A stretch of DNA of 19,933 nt from Aurantibrevibacter sp041747755 (GTDB taxonomy: Bacteria; Bacteroidota; Bacteroidia; Flavobacteriales; Flavobacteriaceae): the NCBI GenBank assembly GCA_041747755.1, contig JBGTEN010000302.1:1-19933 (forward strand). The letters run 5' to 3'. Under the pieces are notes generated by a model. It made no database searches. It was not told where the DNA came from and saw nothing but the letters and a program-made list of their open reading frames with translations. Shown here in pieces: positions 1-7,414 of the stretch. Every line of letters starts with the position of its first letter. Position 1 is the stretch's first letter. The position numbers and the translations under genes were made by a program.

Positions 1-509
1 TAGTAGTACTTTTCGCATCGTGTAAAAACGAGGGTAAAGAAACCAAAGTGGTTGAGGTGCAATCAGAAACAGTGATTGACTCTGCTGAATACGGTTCCCT
101 TGAAGTATATGATTTTAATGGAATTGAGAAATTCTTAAACACTACGGATAATACCACTTATATTGTTAATTTCTGGGCTACCTGGTGCGCCCCATGTATT
201 AAAGAGTTGCCTTATTTTGAAAAAGTAAACTCAGATTATAAGAACAAGGTGACCGTGATATTGGTCAGTTTGGATTTTCCCAATAAATATGAATCGAGTT
301 TAAAACCTTTTATCAAAAAAAAGAATCTCCAGTCCAGAGTAATGGCTTTGAATGATCCGGATGCCAATAGTTGGATTCCTGAAGTATCCGAAGATTGGTC
401 GGGAGCTATTCCGGCAACCTTAATTTTTAATAAGGATAAAAGACAATTTTACGAGAAAACTTTTACGTATCAGGAATTAGTAACCGAAGTTGAACAATTC
501 TTAAATTAA
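1..509 (+). CDS. TlpA-like thioredoxin-fold lipoprotein, 5' end cut by window edge
   Basis: A thiol-disulfide oxidoreductase of the TlpA/ResA type, expected to act outside the cytoplasm. The frame is open from base 3. The first residues read VVLFASC, a lipobox with the lipidated Cys at bases 21-23, so the true start lies before the window. The GTG at 48 is not a credible start because it would remove the lipobox. The thioredoxin active site is FWATWCAPC (about bases 171-200), and the cis-proline segment is probably AIPATLIF near 410-430. The ending VTEVEQFLN is typical of the last helix of the fold. The stop at 507-509 is only 5 nt before the next redoxin gene, so the two are probably co-transcribed as a paired periplasmic redox module. 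Substrate unknown. Confidence 0.88.
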   Translation, partial: VVLFASCKNEGKETKVVEVQSETVIDSAEYGSLEVYDFNGIEKFLNTTDNTTYIVNFWATWCAPCIKELPYFEKVNSDYKNKVTVILVSLDFPNKYESSLKPFIKKKNLQSRVMALNDPDANSWIPEVSEDWSGAIPATLIFNKDKRQFYEKTFTYQELVTEVEQFLN

Positions 510-514
510 TACAA

Positions 515-1126
515 ATGAAAAAATTCGTATCGCTTTTTGCTGTAATTGCCTTGGTGGCACTTTCTGCATTTACAAAAACAAATGACCCTAAGGGGTATAA
601 AGTTGGGGATATTGCAACCGATTTTAAATTGGAGAATATCAACGGAAAATTAGTATCGCTGGCAGATTATACAGATGCCAAAGGCTATATTGTTATTTTC
701 ACCTGTAATACTTGTCCGTATGCTGTGGCCTATGAAGATCGTATTATTGCACTGGACAAAAAATATGCTTCTAAAGGCTATCCGGTAGTGGCGATAATGC
801 CCAATAACCCTGTTGTTCAGCCGGGAGATAATCCTGCAGCAATGAAAGAAAGAGCCAAATCTAAAGGCTTTACGTTTCCTTATCTTTTAGATAAAGGGCA
901 AAAAATTTATCCGCAATACGGAGCCACTAAAACACCGCATGTTTATCTTTTACAAAAAACAGCTAAAGGAAATGAAGTAAAGTATATCGGTGCAATTGAC
1001 GATAACCATCAGGACGAGAAAGCAGTTAAAACCAAGTATGTTGAAAAGGCGGTAGATGCACTTTTGTCAGGAAAAGAGGTACAGGAGACTCAGACCCGTG
1101 CCATTGGTTGTTCTATTAAAGTTTAG
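515..1126 (+). CDS. Secreted thioredoxin-family (AhpC/TSA-like) redoxin with CNTC active site
   Basis: 203 residues. An N-terminal signal peptide (about 1-20, MKKFVSLFAVIALVALSAFT) is followed by a redoxin fold. The redox motif is FTCNTCPYA (C64 and C67) at the end of the first strand, where thioredoxins have WCGPC. The cis-Pro loop is TKTPHVYLL. A further cysteine sits in the C-terminal tail AIGCSIKV (C199); a GC-S-I-K tail recurs in this redoxin subgroup as I know it and may take part in thiol exchange. ATG at 515 is 5 nt after the preceding TlpA-like gene. A T9 run follows the stop (1138-1146) but I see no good hairpin before it. Family assignment is confident; partner and substrate are unknown. 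Confidence 0.88.
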   Translation: MKKFVSLFAVIALVALSAFTKTNDPKGYKVGDIATDFKLENINGKLVSLADYTDAKGYIVIFTCNTCPYAVAYEDRIIALDKKYASKGYPVVAIMPNNPVVQPGDNPAAMKERAKSKGFTFPYLLDKGQKIYPQYGATKTPHVYLLQKTAKGNEVKYIGAIDDNHQDEKAVKTKYVEKAVDALLSGKEVQETQTRAIGCSIKV

Positions 1127-1458
1127 ACAGGGGGAGTTTTTTTTTGTTGGACAGATGGTTTTACGAGTAAGTGGATAAAAGAATTAAATATGCTGATCAA
1201 AAAGCGGCACATTATCTTAGGTACCCGAAAGAAGAAGTTGTATCCCAAATTTAGGGACATAAAGGGGGGTTTATGTAGTCATTAAGAACAAGCTTTTGTA
1301 TTTGGTATTTCTAAGCCAAAAGGAGCCGTAAACTAGCACCAATTTATACCTGAGTAACCTTCAATTCTAAGTGGACTTAAGTCATCCTGCGACAGGAAGT
1401 AGTAATCGCTCACGGTAACACTAGGTGCTTAGAACTTATCTAAAGAATTAGTAATTAT
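1127..1458. other. Intergenic region between convergent genes
   Basis: 332 bp with no convincing gene. It holds a perfect 7-bp inverted repeat around a G6 loop (1257-1276), a 10-bp palindrome GACTTAAGTC (1374-1383), a small hairpin TCCTG-CGA-CAGGA (1385-1397), and an inverted pair TTCTAAG (1365-1371) / CTTAGAA (1428-1434) enclosing the last two. A frame of about 31 codons from ATG 1190 is open but resembles nothing I know. No clear U-tract terminator for either flanking gene. Confidence 0.5.
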
Positions 1459-1857
1459 TTATTTTTTGCTGGACATAAATATTTGGTCAACCGCTGCTTT
1501 ATTCAAGGGCTTGTCAAAATAGCCCTTTATTAATGGATTTTCCTTGGCAAGCTTTCGATCTGAGGAGTTTGAAAATGCAGAAACTATGTAAATTTCCATA
1601 GAACTCATTCCCTTATAAATTTTTTCGAGCTCCGCGAGAAAAAACCAGCCACTAGTGCCTGGCAATTCAAGATCTAATAACACCTTGTCCGGTAGGTCAT
1701 TTGGAATGTTCAAACACGCTCTGATTGCATCAAGGGCTTCTTCCACAGAATAGTAACTTATTACCTTGTAGCTTGAGTGTGATTGTTCAATTTTATACTT
1801 TATGGCGAACTGTGATACCATGTCATCATCAATAATCCATAAGATTCCTTTCTCCAT
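1459..1857 (-). CDS. Single-domain response regulator (CheY-like receiver)
   Basis: 132 residues from ATG at 1857. The frame stays open to a GTG at 1893, but ATG is preferred because the receiver fold starts at once after it (MEKGILWIIDDD). Receiver residues are all present: acidic pocket D10-D12, phospho-acceptor D62 in LLDLELPGTSG, switch S93 in IVSAFSNSSD, and K116 in FDKPL. No output domain follows. The protein would thus work by protein contact, as stand-alone receivers of Bacteroidota do, or as a phosphorelay intermediate. No histidine kinase gene lies in the window. It lies 137 bp downstream of the DUF2254 gene on the same strand and could have its own promoter in that gap. Confidence 0.88.
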   Translation of the reverse strand: MEKGILWIIDDDMVSQFAIKYKIEQSHSSYKVISYYSVEEALDAIRACLNIPNDLPDKVLLDLELPGTSGWFFLAELEKIYKGMSSMEIYIVSAFSNSSDRKLAKENPLIKGYFDKPLNKAAVDQIFMSSKK

Positions 1858-1994
1858 GTATATTTGGGATATAAATTCAAATTTTGGTTTCACCTATCTC
1901 CTAAACCAATCTTTTTCAAAAACCAAAATACGCACTTTTAACGATTTATGATGACTTATTTTGATACCGTTTGGAAGCTATTCATTCGTCCTAT

Positions 1995-3299
1995 CTATAA
2001 AATTTTTTCTGATCTTCTCATCAGGTCTTCTAGGTCATTTTTTTCTTTCATGCTGTCTTTTCCTACTCTTAAAACCATTTCAGCATGTTTAATAACAGCC
2101 TTCTTATGACTGGCTTTTTCTGTAAAACCATGTATCTTAATCATGGCCTCCATCAACCTTATAATTACTGAAGGACTTCCTCCTGAAAATTGTCTTATTT
2201 GGTTAAATGCTGCATCCAGTACACCTTCGAAATCCAACGTGTCAACCATTAATCTAAGAATCCCTTTTTCATCAAAGTGAGATTTAGAAGGAAATTGCAC
2301 CTGCGTCAAATGGCACATAATAGCCGTAAGATTATCGATGCATGTCATGGCCGTGTACGGATCATTCACCCCGGGAGAGAGGGCACGTGCAGCTATTTCT
2401 ACCATCTGGTGTATAGAGAATTCAAGGTCTTGTTGGGATGTTTTGGTGGTATCTATGACAAATTGGTCAATAAATTTATCAACTTCATTATCTTCCAAAA
2501 TCTTATGGGAATAGAGCAGTCCTATTTTCATCCCTGCTACCAAGTGCGCACCAGGTCGGTAATTCAATACTAAAAGGCTTTCATTTTTGGTTGTAAATTT
2601 TATCAAGTTTTCACAATCAATGTACTGAAGATAACCGCTTTTTGGAGATTTAATAGAAGTCTGTTTTTGATAACCTGCAATAACTGAGGGCATATCAGAA
2701 GTTTGTCTTTCTTCCTTTTCCTCCTCCTTTTTTAGTGGAAACAAGGTTTCCACTTGTTTTGAAATAAATTCTGAAATTTCTGATATCACTTTATCCGCCT
2801 GAATGCTTATGGCGATTTGGTGGATAAAAACAATTAGTAAAATGATATTTGTAATCGCAGCTAATATGGCCACGAGAATGGATATAGCAGGGATGAATGT
2901 ATAACCGTCTACCTCTTTTACGGCATTTAATACCAATAAACAGTAGAGATAAGTAGAAATATACGAACCTAAAACTACCTGATTCAATCTAACATACATG
3001 AAGTTTTTGATAAGTCTGGGGCCGAATTGTGAAGATGCAAGTGTCAGGGCTACCAAGGTAATGGAGAAAACAGTTCCTGCTACACCCATCATAGCACCTG
3101 CAATAGTAGTTAGGATACTACGAGCTGAATCCGAACTGCTTACAAAAAAAAAACGACCCAAACCCTCTTTTGGTATATTTACAAAGCCGTCCAAATACAC
3201 CAGGGTAATAGATAGGAATATGGAAATAATGATGGTAACCACGGGGATAAGCCAGAAAGTTGCTTTTAACTCACTCCATTTAAACCCTAATTTTTTCAT
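1995..3299 (-). CDS. DUF2254 family membrane protein
   Basis: 434 residues, inner-membrane protein of unknown function. Four hydrophobic helices are visible in the first 165 residues: about 14-38, 62-88, 106-127 and 135-162. Conserved DUF2254 blocks are present: S-AR-IL-TIAGAMMGVAGTVFSIT, then LTLASSQFGPRLI after helix 2, and the hallmark ALSPGVNDPYTAMTCIDNL in the cytosolic part (about residues 308-326). A charged Lys/Glu-rich linker follows the membrane part near residue 195. Length is usual for the family. A candidate -7 box TATCTTTG lies 72-79 bp upstream of the start. The next gene downstream encodes a receiver-only regulator; whether the two are functionally linked is not shown. Confidence 0.9.
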   Translation of the reverse strand: MKKLGFKWSELKATFWLIPVVTIIISIFLSITLVYLDGFVNIPKEGLGRFFFVSSSDSARSILTTIAGAMMGVAGTVFSITLVALTLASSQFGPRLIKNFMYVRLNQVVLGSYISTYLYCLLVLNAVKEVDGYTFIPAISILVAILAAITNIILLIVFIHQIAISIQADKVISEISEFISKQVETLFPLKKEEEKEERQTSDMPSVIAGYQKQTSIKSPKSGYLQYIDCENLIKFTTKNESLLVLNYRPGAHLVAGMKIGLLYSHKILEDNEVDKFIDQFVIDTTKTSQQDLEFSIHQMVEIAARALSPGVNDPYTAMTCIDNLTAIMCHLTQVQFPSKSHFDEKGILRLMVDTLDFEGVLDAAFNQIRQFSGGSPSVIIRLMEAMIKIHGFTEKASHKKAVIKHAEMVLRVGKDSMKEKNDLEDLMRRSEKIL

Positions 3300-3608
3300 C
3301 TACAAAATTCTAATTTTCTGCTGATTACTAAATGAATACATTTTGTTTTGAAATATTTTCCGAATCAAAACAAAGATATGATTTATATTCCCCGCTTAAA
3401 TGAATAGGTGAGGACTTTAGGTCATTACTTCTATCTGAAATATCTAAAGAAACTCTTCTTAGTTGGTGACCGAAGGGTACTTACCAAACTATAAATGGCG
3501 GTATCGGTATAAACAGAACTTTTATCTAAAAATTTATCTACGGTTAAATAGTTAATATTCGGCTATTTTCAGAAATACTTAGAAATAGAAAACTGTAAGT
3601 AATATAAA
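3300..3608. other. Intergenic region upstream of the DUF2254 gene
   Basis: About 309 bp without a gene. Contents: the -7 candidate at 3371-3378; a tandem CGGTAT pair in the run GGCGGTATCGGTAT near 3498-3510; and two copies of TTTATCTA at 3521-3528 and 3533-3540, 12 bp apart. No ORF of interest on either strand. Confidence 0.5.
3371..3378 (-). promoter_or_regulatory. Candidate Bacteroidota -7 box for the DUF2254 gene
   Basis: The minus strand reads TATCTTTG, an exact match to TAnnTTTG, 72 nt before the start codon at 3299. No TTG/TTTG -33 element stands at the usual 17-23 bp upstream, so the call rests on one element. Confidence 0.35.
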
Positions 3609-3626
3609 ACAGGTCCGAAGACCTGT
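3609..3626 (-). terminator. Intrinsic terminator with UUCG tetraloop
   Basis: On the minus strand a perfect 7-bp stem ACAGGTC / GACCTGT closes a TTCG loop (a very stable tetraloop) and is followed by TTTATATT. It lies 7 nt after the stop of the aerolysin-like lipoprotein gene and would end its transcript. The U-tract is short but the position and loop are convincing. Confidence 0.8.
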
Positions 3627-3632
3627 ATAAAA

Positions 3633-5294
3633 CTAGTTTCCACAATTTGCAACCACGTCTTGCACATCACTCTCTGTTTTAATTACTTTATCTAAAGTAA
3701 CCGTTCCTTTTAAGGTGATGACAATGGAATTTGCCTCTACTGAAGTAATTACTCCATTAAAATTATTGAAGACAAATTGGGTCTTTATTTCTTCTCCTGT
3801 TAAATTTATACCCGTTTGTGTATCCATACCTTCTACTCGTAAGCGTTGTACGAAATTTACTTTTGTATTTGGGTAAAATTGAAATACATCATAGACCAAA
3901 GATGCCCTTCCGGAAGGTACTGTAACCGTGCGTTCGCTAAATAGGGATTCTTCAACGGTGTCCATAGTGTTTTCCCAGTTGCTGCTACTTTCAGTAACAG
4001 ACCTGCTATGCTCATATCCGGCAGTAACCGATAAATTGTAATTGGCTCCGACACCAAAAAAACCGGCTTCAAAACCAACATCAACCGTGGTTGAAACATT
4101 GACTGTATTTGAAGTATTAATAGACAATGATTCCTCCCAACCAATGGTTCTGGATCGAGTTTCGGTTACATTAGCTCCAACGGTTTGGCTCAAACTGCCA
4201 CTGCCACAATTGGTAAGCGTACTATTAAAGCTAAATCCTGTTTGCGGTTTGGGCAGAATAGGCTCCAAAAATGATGTGTTGATATTTGTCACCTTCCACT
4301 CCACACTAGTAGAGACCATCCGCCAGGTACGTTCTTGAGAAGTGACACTACTTATTGATGCTGCTGTGGTTAATCCATAGCCCTCTGCTTGTTTAATTGG
4401 CAGATCATTGTATACAGCAATAATACGATAACTTCCATTAGTTACTTTTTCTAATCTAAATCGGTATCGAGGAACATCTGCAATAGCACTAAATTCTGTT
4501 GCAGGACTCAAATTTGGCGCAGTGTGAACAACACCATTAAACTGACTAATATTGGAAACCCGTAAAAACCTTCCGGAATTCTTTAGTCGTATGGCATAGG
4601 TGTTTTTTTCGCCGGGAATGGGGATAAAGGTGTATATCCTATCGTCTTCATTACCATTGAAACTGGAAGCATTGGCAGTGATTACGTTAGCGTAAACCCC
4701 AGAGGTTAAGTGCCTCCATGCCGTGTCAGATGAACTCCCGTCCTCATTCATTCTTTGGATATAATAAGAAGTATCTTCGCTAAGCGTAATTTTTTGATTT
4801 TCTTCAGTTTCGGCTAAAGTGCTTGCGTTGGCCACTCTTGGGGTAGGATTAGATTGAAACGAAACGGTAAATGAGGGTTCCGCAAAAATAATATTCCCAT
4901 CCACATCTTTGTATTCAGGTGTTATTCGCACTCCGCTGGTTAGCTCTTCTTTTGCGGCTTCATTTAATCCTTTCAAAGGAATTTTTAATTGTCCTAAAAA
5001 TGAAAAGGGATCAAGAGGTACAGTTTCTGTAAAATTTCCATTGGTAGCCTCAACGTTTATGGTGACCTGAGAAGGGGAGTATCCTTTTTGTAGTAGGGAT
5101 CTGGCACTTAAAATCACACCTATTTCCCCTTCAAATTCATCAAAATCTTCGACTTTTACTTGTCCTCCGGTTATAACAATTTCACCGGATGGTGGCGGAT
5201 CAATAATTGTATTATCTTCTTTACTACAGGCGAATGCTACTATAAAAAACAGGATTACACCTATTTTTTGGAATACCTTGTTTTGTGTTTTCAT
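3633..5294 (-). CDS. Surface lipoprotein with beta-trefoil-like and aerolysin-like pore-forming regions
   Basis: 553 residues. The signal peptide ends in a lipobox AFAC with Cys23. The next residues, SKEDN, resemble the Bacteroidota lipoprotein export signal, so the mature protein should sit on the outer face of the outer membrane. Residues 30-150 form a beta-rich N-terminal part. Residues about 165-330 have spaced aromatic/YxI-type repeats (SYYIQRMN, NTYAIRLKNSGRFLRVS, GSYRIIAVYNDLPI, TWRMV) suggestive of a beta-trefoil lectin. Residues about 355-530 look like an aerolysin/ETX-MTX2 pore module: long Ser/Thr-rich strands with alternating polar and hydrophobic residues. In this module an amphipathic hairpin (about 397-430) has the hydrophobic tip GFFGVG, and it is followed by TVTVPSGRASLVYDVFQFY. 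The domain reading is by pattern, not by search; a non-toxic surface beta-protein remains possible. A TPR-LuxR regulator gene lies directly upstream. Confidence 0.65.
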   Translation of the reverse strand: MKTQNKVFQKIGVILFFIVAFACSKEDNTIIDPPPSGEIVITGGQVKVEDFDEFEGEIGVILSARSLLQKGYSPSQVTINVEATNGNFTETVPLDPFSFLGQLKIPLKGLNEAAKEELTSGVRITPEYKDVDGNIIFAEPSFTVSFQSNPTPRVANASTLAETEENQKITLSEDTSYYIQRMNEDGSSSDTAWRHLTSGVYANVITANASSFNGNEDDRIYTFIPIPGEKNTYAIRLKNSGRFLRVSNISQFNGVVHTAPNLSPATEFSAIADVPRYRFRLEKVTNGSYRIIAVYNDLPIKQAEGYGLTTAASISSVTSQERTWRMVSTSVEWKVTNINTSFLEPILPKPQTGFSFNSTLTNCGSGSLSQTVGANVTETRSRTIGWEESLSINTSNTVNVSTTVDVGFEAGFFGVGANYNLSVTAGYEHSRSVTESSSNWENTMDTVEESLFSERTVTVPSGRASLVYDVFQFYPNTKVNFVQRLRVEGMDTQTGINLTGEEIKTQFVFNNFNGVITSVEANSIVITLKGTVTLDKVIKTESDVQDVVANCGN

Positions 5295-5302
5295 GATCTT
5301 TT

Positions 5303-5388
5303 TGTTTTGTGGTTAAAAATGTATTGTTGTTTTGTGCGACCTGCCCGTTATTGGTCTGCAGTACCGAACCGGGCAAGACCACAAAACA
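5303..5388 (-). repeat. Nested inverted repeats in the leader of the aerolysin-like gene
   Basis: Outer arms are an 11-bp perfect inverted repeat: TGTTTTGTGGT at 5303-5313 and ACCACAAAACA at 5378-5388. Inside it, TGCCCG (5342-5347) and CGGGCA (5370-5375) pair around a GGT/ACC inner stem. Downstream of the candidate promoter at 5412-5419 this would be transcribed as a branched or long stem-loop leader ending 9 nt before the ATG at 5294. It could equally be an operator. Confidence 0.6.
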
Positions 5389-5411
5389 TGATTGTCAAAT
5401 TAATGACACCA

Positions 5412-5419
5412 CAAACCTA
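5412..5419 (-). promoter_or_regulatory. Candidate -7 box for the aerolysin-like lipoprotein gene
   Basis: The minus strand reads TAGGTTTG, an exact TAnnTTTG match, 118 nt upstream of the start codon. It is followed upstream by a GAATT-N3-AATTC palindrome (5420-5432). No TTG at the right distance, which would fit an activator-dependent promoter. Confidence 0.4.
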
Positions 5420-5450
5420 GAATTTGCAATTCAGGAAGTAAAAAAAACAG

Positions 5451-5469
5451 GGTGGACAAGAGGTGGACA
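5451..5469. repeat. Tandem GGTGGACA repeats 11 bp apart
   Basis: GGTGGACA occurs at 5451-5458 and 5462-5469, one helical turn apart, about 32-50 bp upstream of the -7 candidate at 5412-5419. The geometry suits a dimeric activator site. Which protein binds is unknown; the LuxR-type regulator encoded next door is the obvious candidate. Confidence 0.4.
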
Positions 5470-5521
5470 CCCTTGAAATAATAAAAGGATATAAGGTTAA
5501 AGAGTTTGGGAATACCTGTAT

Positions 5522-7414
5522 TTAAAGGGTAAGCACCAAATCTTGAAGTGACTCTTCTGTGTTGATATCGAGCTTTTTACGAAGCCGATACCGGGCTTTT
5601 TTGATGCCTTCGGGTGAAATATTAAGGATATTGGCAATCTCTTTTGAGGAGAGATTCATTTTTAAGAGGGCCATTAATCGTAACTCGTTGGTAGTGATTT
5701 CGGGATATTTCATCTTCACCGTTTTACTGAAATCCTTATGTACCTGTTCAAAGTACTTGATAAAATTCTCCCAGTTTTTGTCGTCTTGCTGATCAAAAGT
5801 AATGGTCTGTATCAATTGCTGGTACCCCCGGGCGCCACTCTCTGAAGTTTTCAGTTCTTTTACCTTTTGTTTTACTGTTTCTAAAACTTCGTTCTTTTTG
5901 GCGAGATGTATAGCATGAGTTGTTAACTCTTTCTTTTTAAAATCAAGTTCTGATTTTTTTAAGGTTAGTTCGGCATCCAGTTTTTGCTTTTCCAATTGGT
6001 TGCTCTTTATTTTTTGCCGTAAACCATAAAATCCAAAACCAACCACTAAAAGAGAAAGTCCCATACCGCCGCCCAATAACCACTTTTGTTGTCTGCTTAC
6101 TTTTTCTTTTTCCTCCAAAAGCGCAATTTCGGTTTCTTGCTTTGCGATTTGTTGTTCTTTTTTCTCAGTATCAAAAATGGCCCGCATTTCTTCTATTTGC
6201 TGCGATTTGGTTTCATTAAAAACCGAATCATTATATACCACATACATTTGATAGTCCTCATATGCACTTTTAAAATCGTTTAATTTAGCATTAGCCTTAG
6301 CTCTATTTAAATAGGTTAATACTATTCGGCTTTTTGCTTTTTCTTTTTTTGCAAAAACCAGAGCCCGATCCAAATAGTCCTTACCTTCCAGGGCTTTGTT
6401 CGCGTTGACCAGAGCCGTGCCCATGCCCAGTAAACCCCGGGATGAAGTGTTTTTATTTTCTGAATCTTTATCCAATTCCAAATACAACTTCAATTTAGTC
6501 ATTGCATTGGAATACGCTTCGCGCTTCTCATAACTCCTGCTATGGTTGATTAAAGCTAACTTTTGCTCATTGGGATTATTTTGTTGTTTGGCAATAGCGT
6601 AAGCTCTTTCATAGGCAGCGTCGGCATTTTTAAAATCGTCCATGGCATCATAAGTTATTCCCATGGTATTGAGGACACGTCCCATAAGTGTTTGGGCATC
6701 TGCGGCTTCAAAAATTTCCAAAGCCTTGGTAGCATAGGTAATCGCCGCCTCACTATTTTTAAGTTCACATTCTACAATGGCTAAAAACCGATAGACATCT
6801 CCCATTAATTGTTCAGAAACCCGGTTTTCCAAAATTTTCATGGCCTCAATATTCTTCGACAGGGCAATGTTGTAATTCCCTTTCCCCATATGCGTTACTC
6901 CCTGAGCCAGATATGCCCTTCCAAGGGAAACAGAATCATTAATTTGCTTATAAAATTCGATATCAGATGCTAACAATTTTAGCTGTTTGTCGTACCCGCC
7001 CTCTTCATAAACGGCCAAATTCGTTAAACTAAACCGAACCAACGCCTGTCCTTCCAGCCAGCCAATTCTTTCATTAACCGCCAGCGCCTTTTCAGCATAT
7101 ATTTTAGCCGAATCAATTTTGCCTGTATGTTGATAGTAGCCGGAATATTTATGGTAACTGGTTCCGATTCCTTTTTCGTATTTCAGTTTTTTGGACAATG
7201 CAAATTGAGCATCTGCATATTCTTTTGCCTTTGAAGGATCCTTATAGATGTAAAATAGGAACAAATCGCTAAGAAGATTAACCTTTATGGTATCGTCGGG
7301 AAGCGTTTGATAGGCCTGCAAAAGACTATCCAATTTTTTATTCTCTTGTCCCCAAGTAAAAGAAAAGTAAAAAAGAAGGACAAACAGCTTAAGAAGCTTG
7401 GCAATTAATTTCAT
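5522..7414 (-). CDS. TPR-transmembrane-LuxR HTH regulator
   Basis: 630 residues, an architecture common in Bacteroidota. The signal peptide (about 1-22, ending FTWGQ) is followed by tetratricopeptide repeats over about 40-400, for example TSYHKYSGYYQHTGKIDSAK and LNTMGITYDAMDDFKNAD. A short coiled coil leads to one membrane helix (about 443-463, WLLGGGMGLSLLVVGFGFYG). A second Lys/Glu-rich coiled coil follows (about 465-525), and the last 58 residues are a LuxR-type helix-turn-helix (TTNELRLMALLKMNLSSKEIANILNI ... GIKKARYRLRKKL, given here in two parts). The TPRs would sense a partner outside the membrane and the HTH would act on DNA inside. It lacks a kinase or receiver domain. The gene for the aerolysin-like lipoprotein is next downstream on the same strand, so it is a plausible target. 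Confidence 0.85.
   Translation of the reverse strand: MKLIAKLLKLFVLLFYFSFTWGQENKKLDSLLQAYQTLPDDTIKVNLLSDLFLFYIYKDPSKAKEYADAQFALSKKLKYEKGIGTSYHKYSGYYQHTGKIDSAKIYAEKALAVNERIGWLEGQALVRFSLTNLAVYEEGGYDKQLKLLASDIEFYKQINDSVSLGRAYLAQGVTHMGKGNYNIALSKNIEAMKILENRVSEQLMGDVYRFLAIVECELKNSEAAITYATKALEIFEAADAQTLMGRVLNTMGITYDAMDDFKNADAAYERAYAIAKQQNNPNEQKLALINHSRSYEKREAYSNAMTKLKLYLELDKDSENKNTSSRGLLGMGTALVNANKALEGKDYLDRALVFAKKEKAKSRIVLTYLNRAKANAKLNDFKSAYEDYQMYVVYNDSVFNETKSQQIEEMRAIFDTEKKEQQIAKQETEIALLEEKEKVSRQQKWLLGGGMGLSLLVVGFGFYGLRQKIKSNQLEKQKLDAELTLKKSELDFKKKELTTHAIHLAKKNEVLETVKQKVKELKTSESGARGYQQLIQTITFDQQDDKNWENFIKYFEQVHKDFSKTVKMKYPEITTNELRLMALLKMNLSSKEIANILNISPEGIKKARYRLRKKLDINTEESLQDLVLTL

Noticed and set aside
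48..50. GTG at 48 as the start of the TlpA-like gene
   Set aside because: The frame continues upstream through a lipobox (LFASC) to the window edge, so the true start is outside the window.
1127..1147. T9 run as a terminator of the redoxin gene
   Set aside because: No stem of useful stability could be formed just before the run.
1190..1285. 31-codon plus-strand frame in the 1127-1458 gap
   Set aside because: Lys-rich and short, no motif, no ribosome binding context; could not be linked to any transposase or integrase.
1858..1893. GTG 1893 as start of the response regulator
   Set aside because: The 12 added residues lie before the receiver fold and an ATG directly at the fold start is the more usual choice.
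2277..3324. Open frames of 98 and 108 codons on the plus strand
   Set aside because: Both lie wholly antisense to the DUF2254 gene, whose conserved motifs are clear; no domain or start context supports them.
3857..5420. Three open frames overlapping the lipoprotein gene on both strands
   Set aside because: They are shadows of the 553-residue frame with its signal peptide and lipobox; their translations show no motif.
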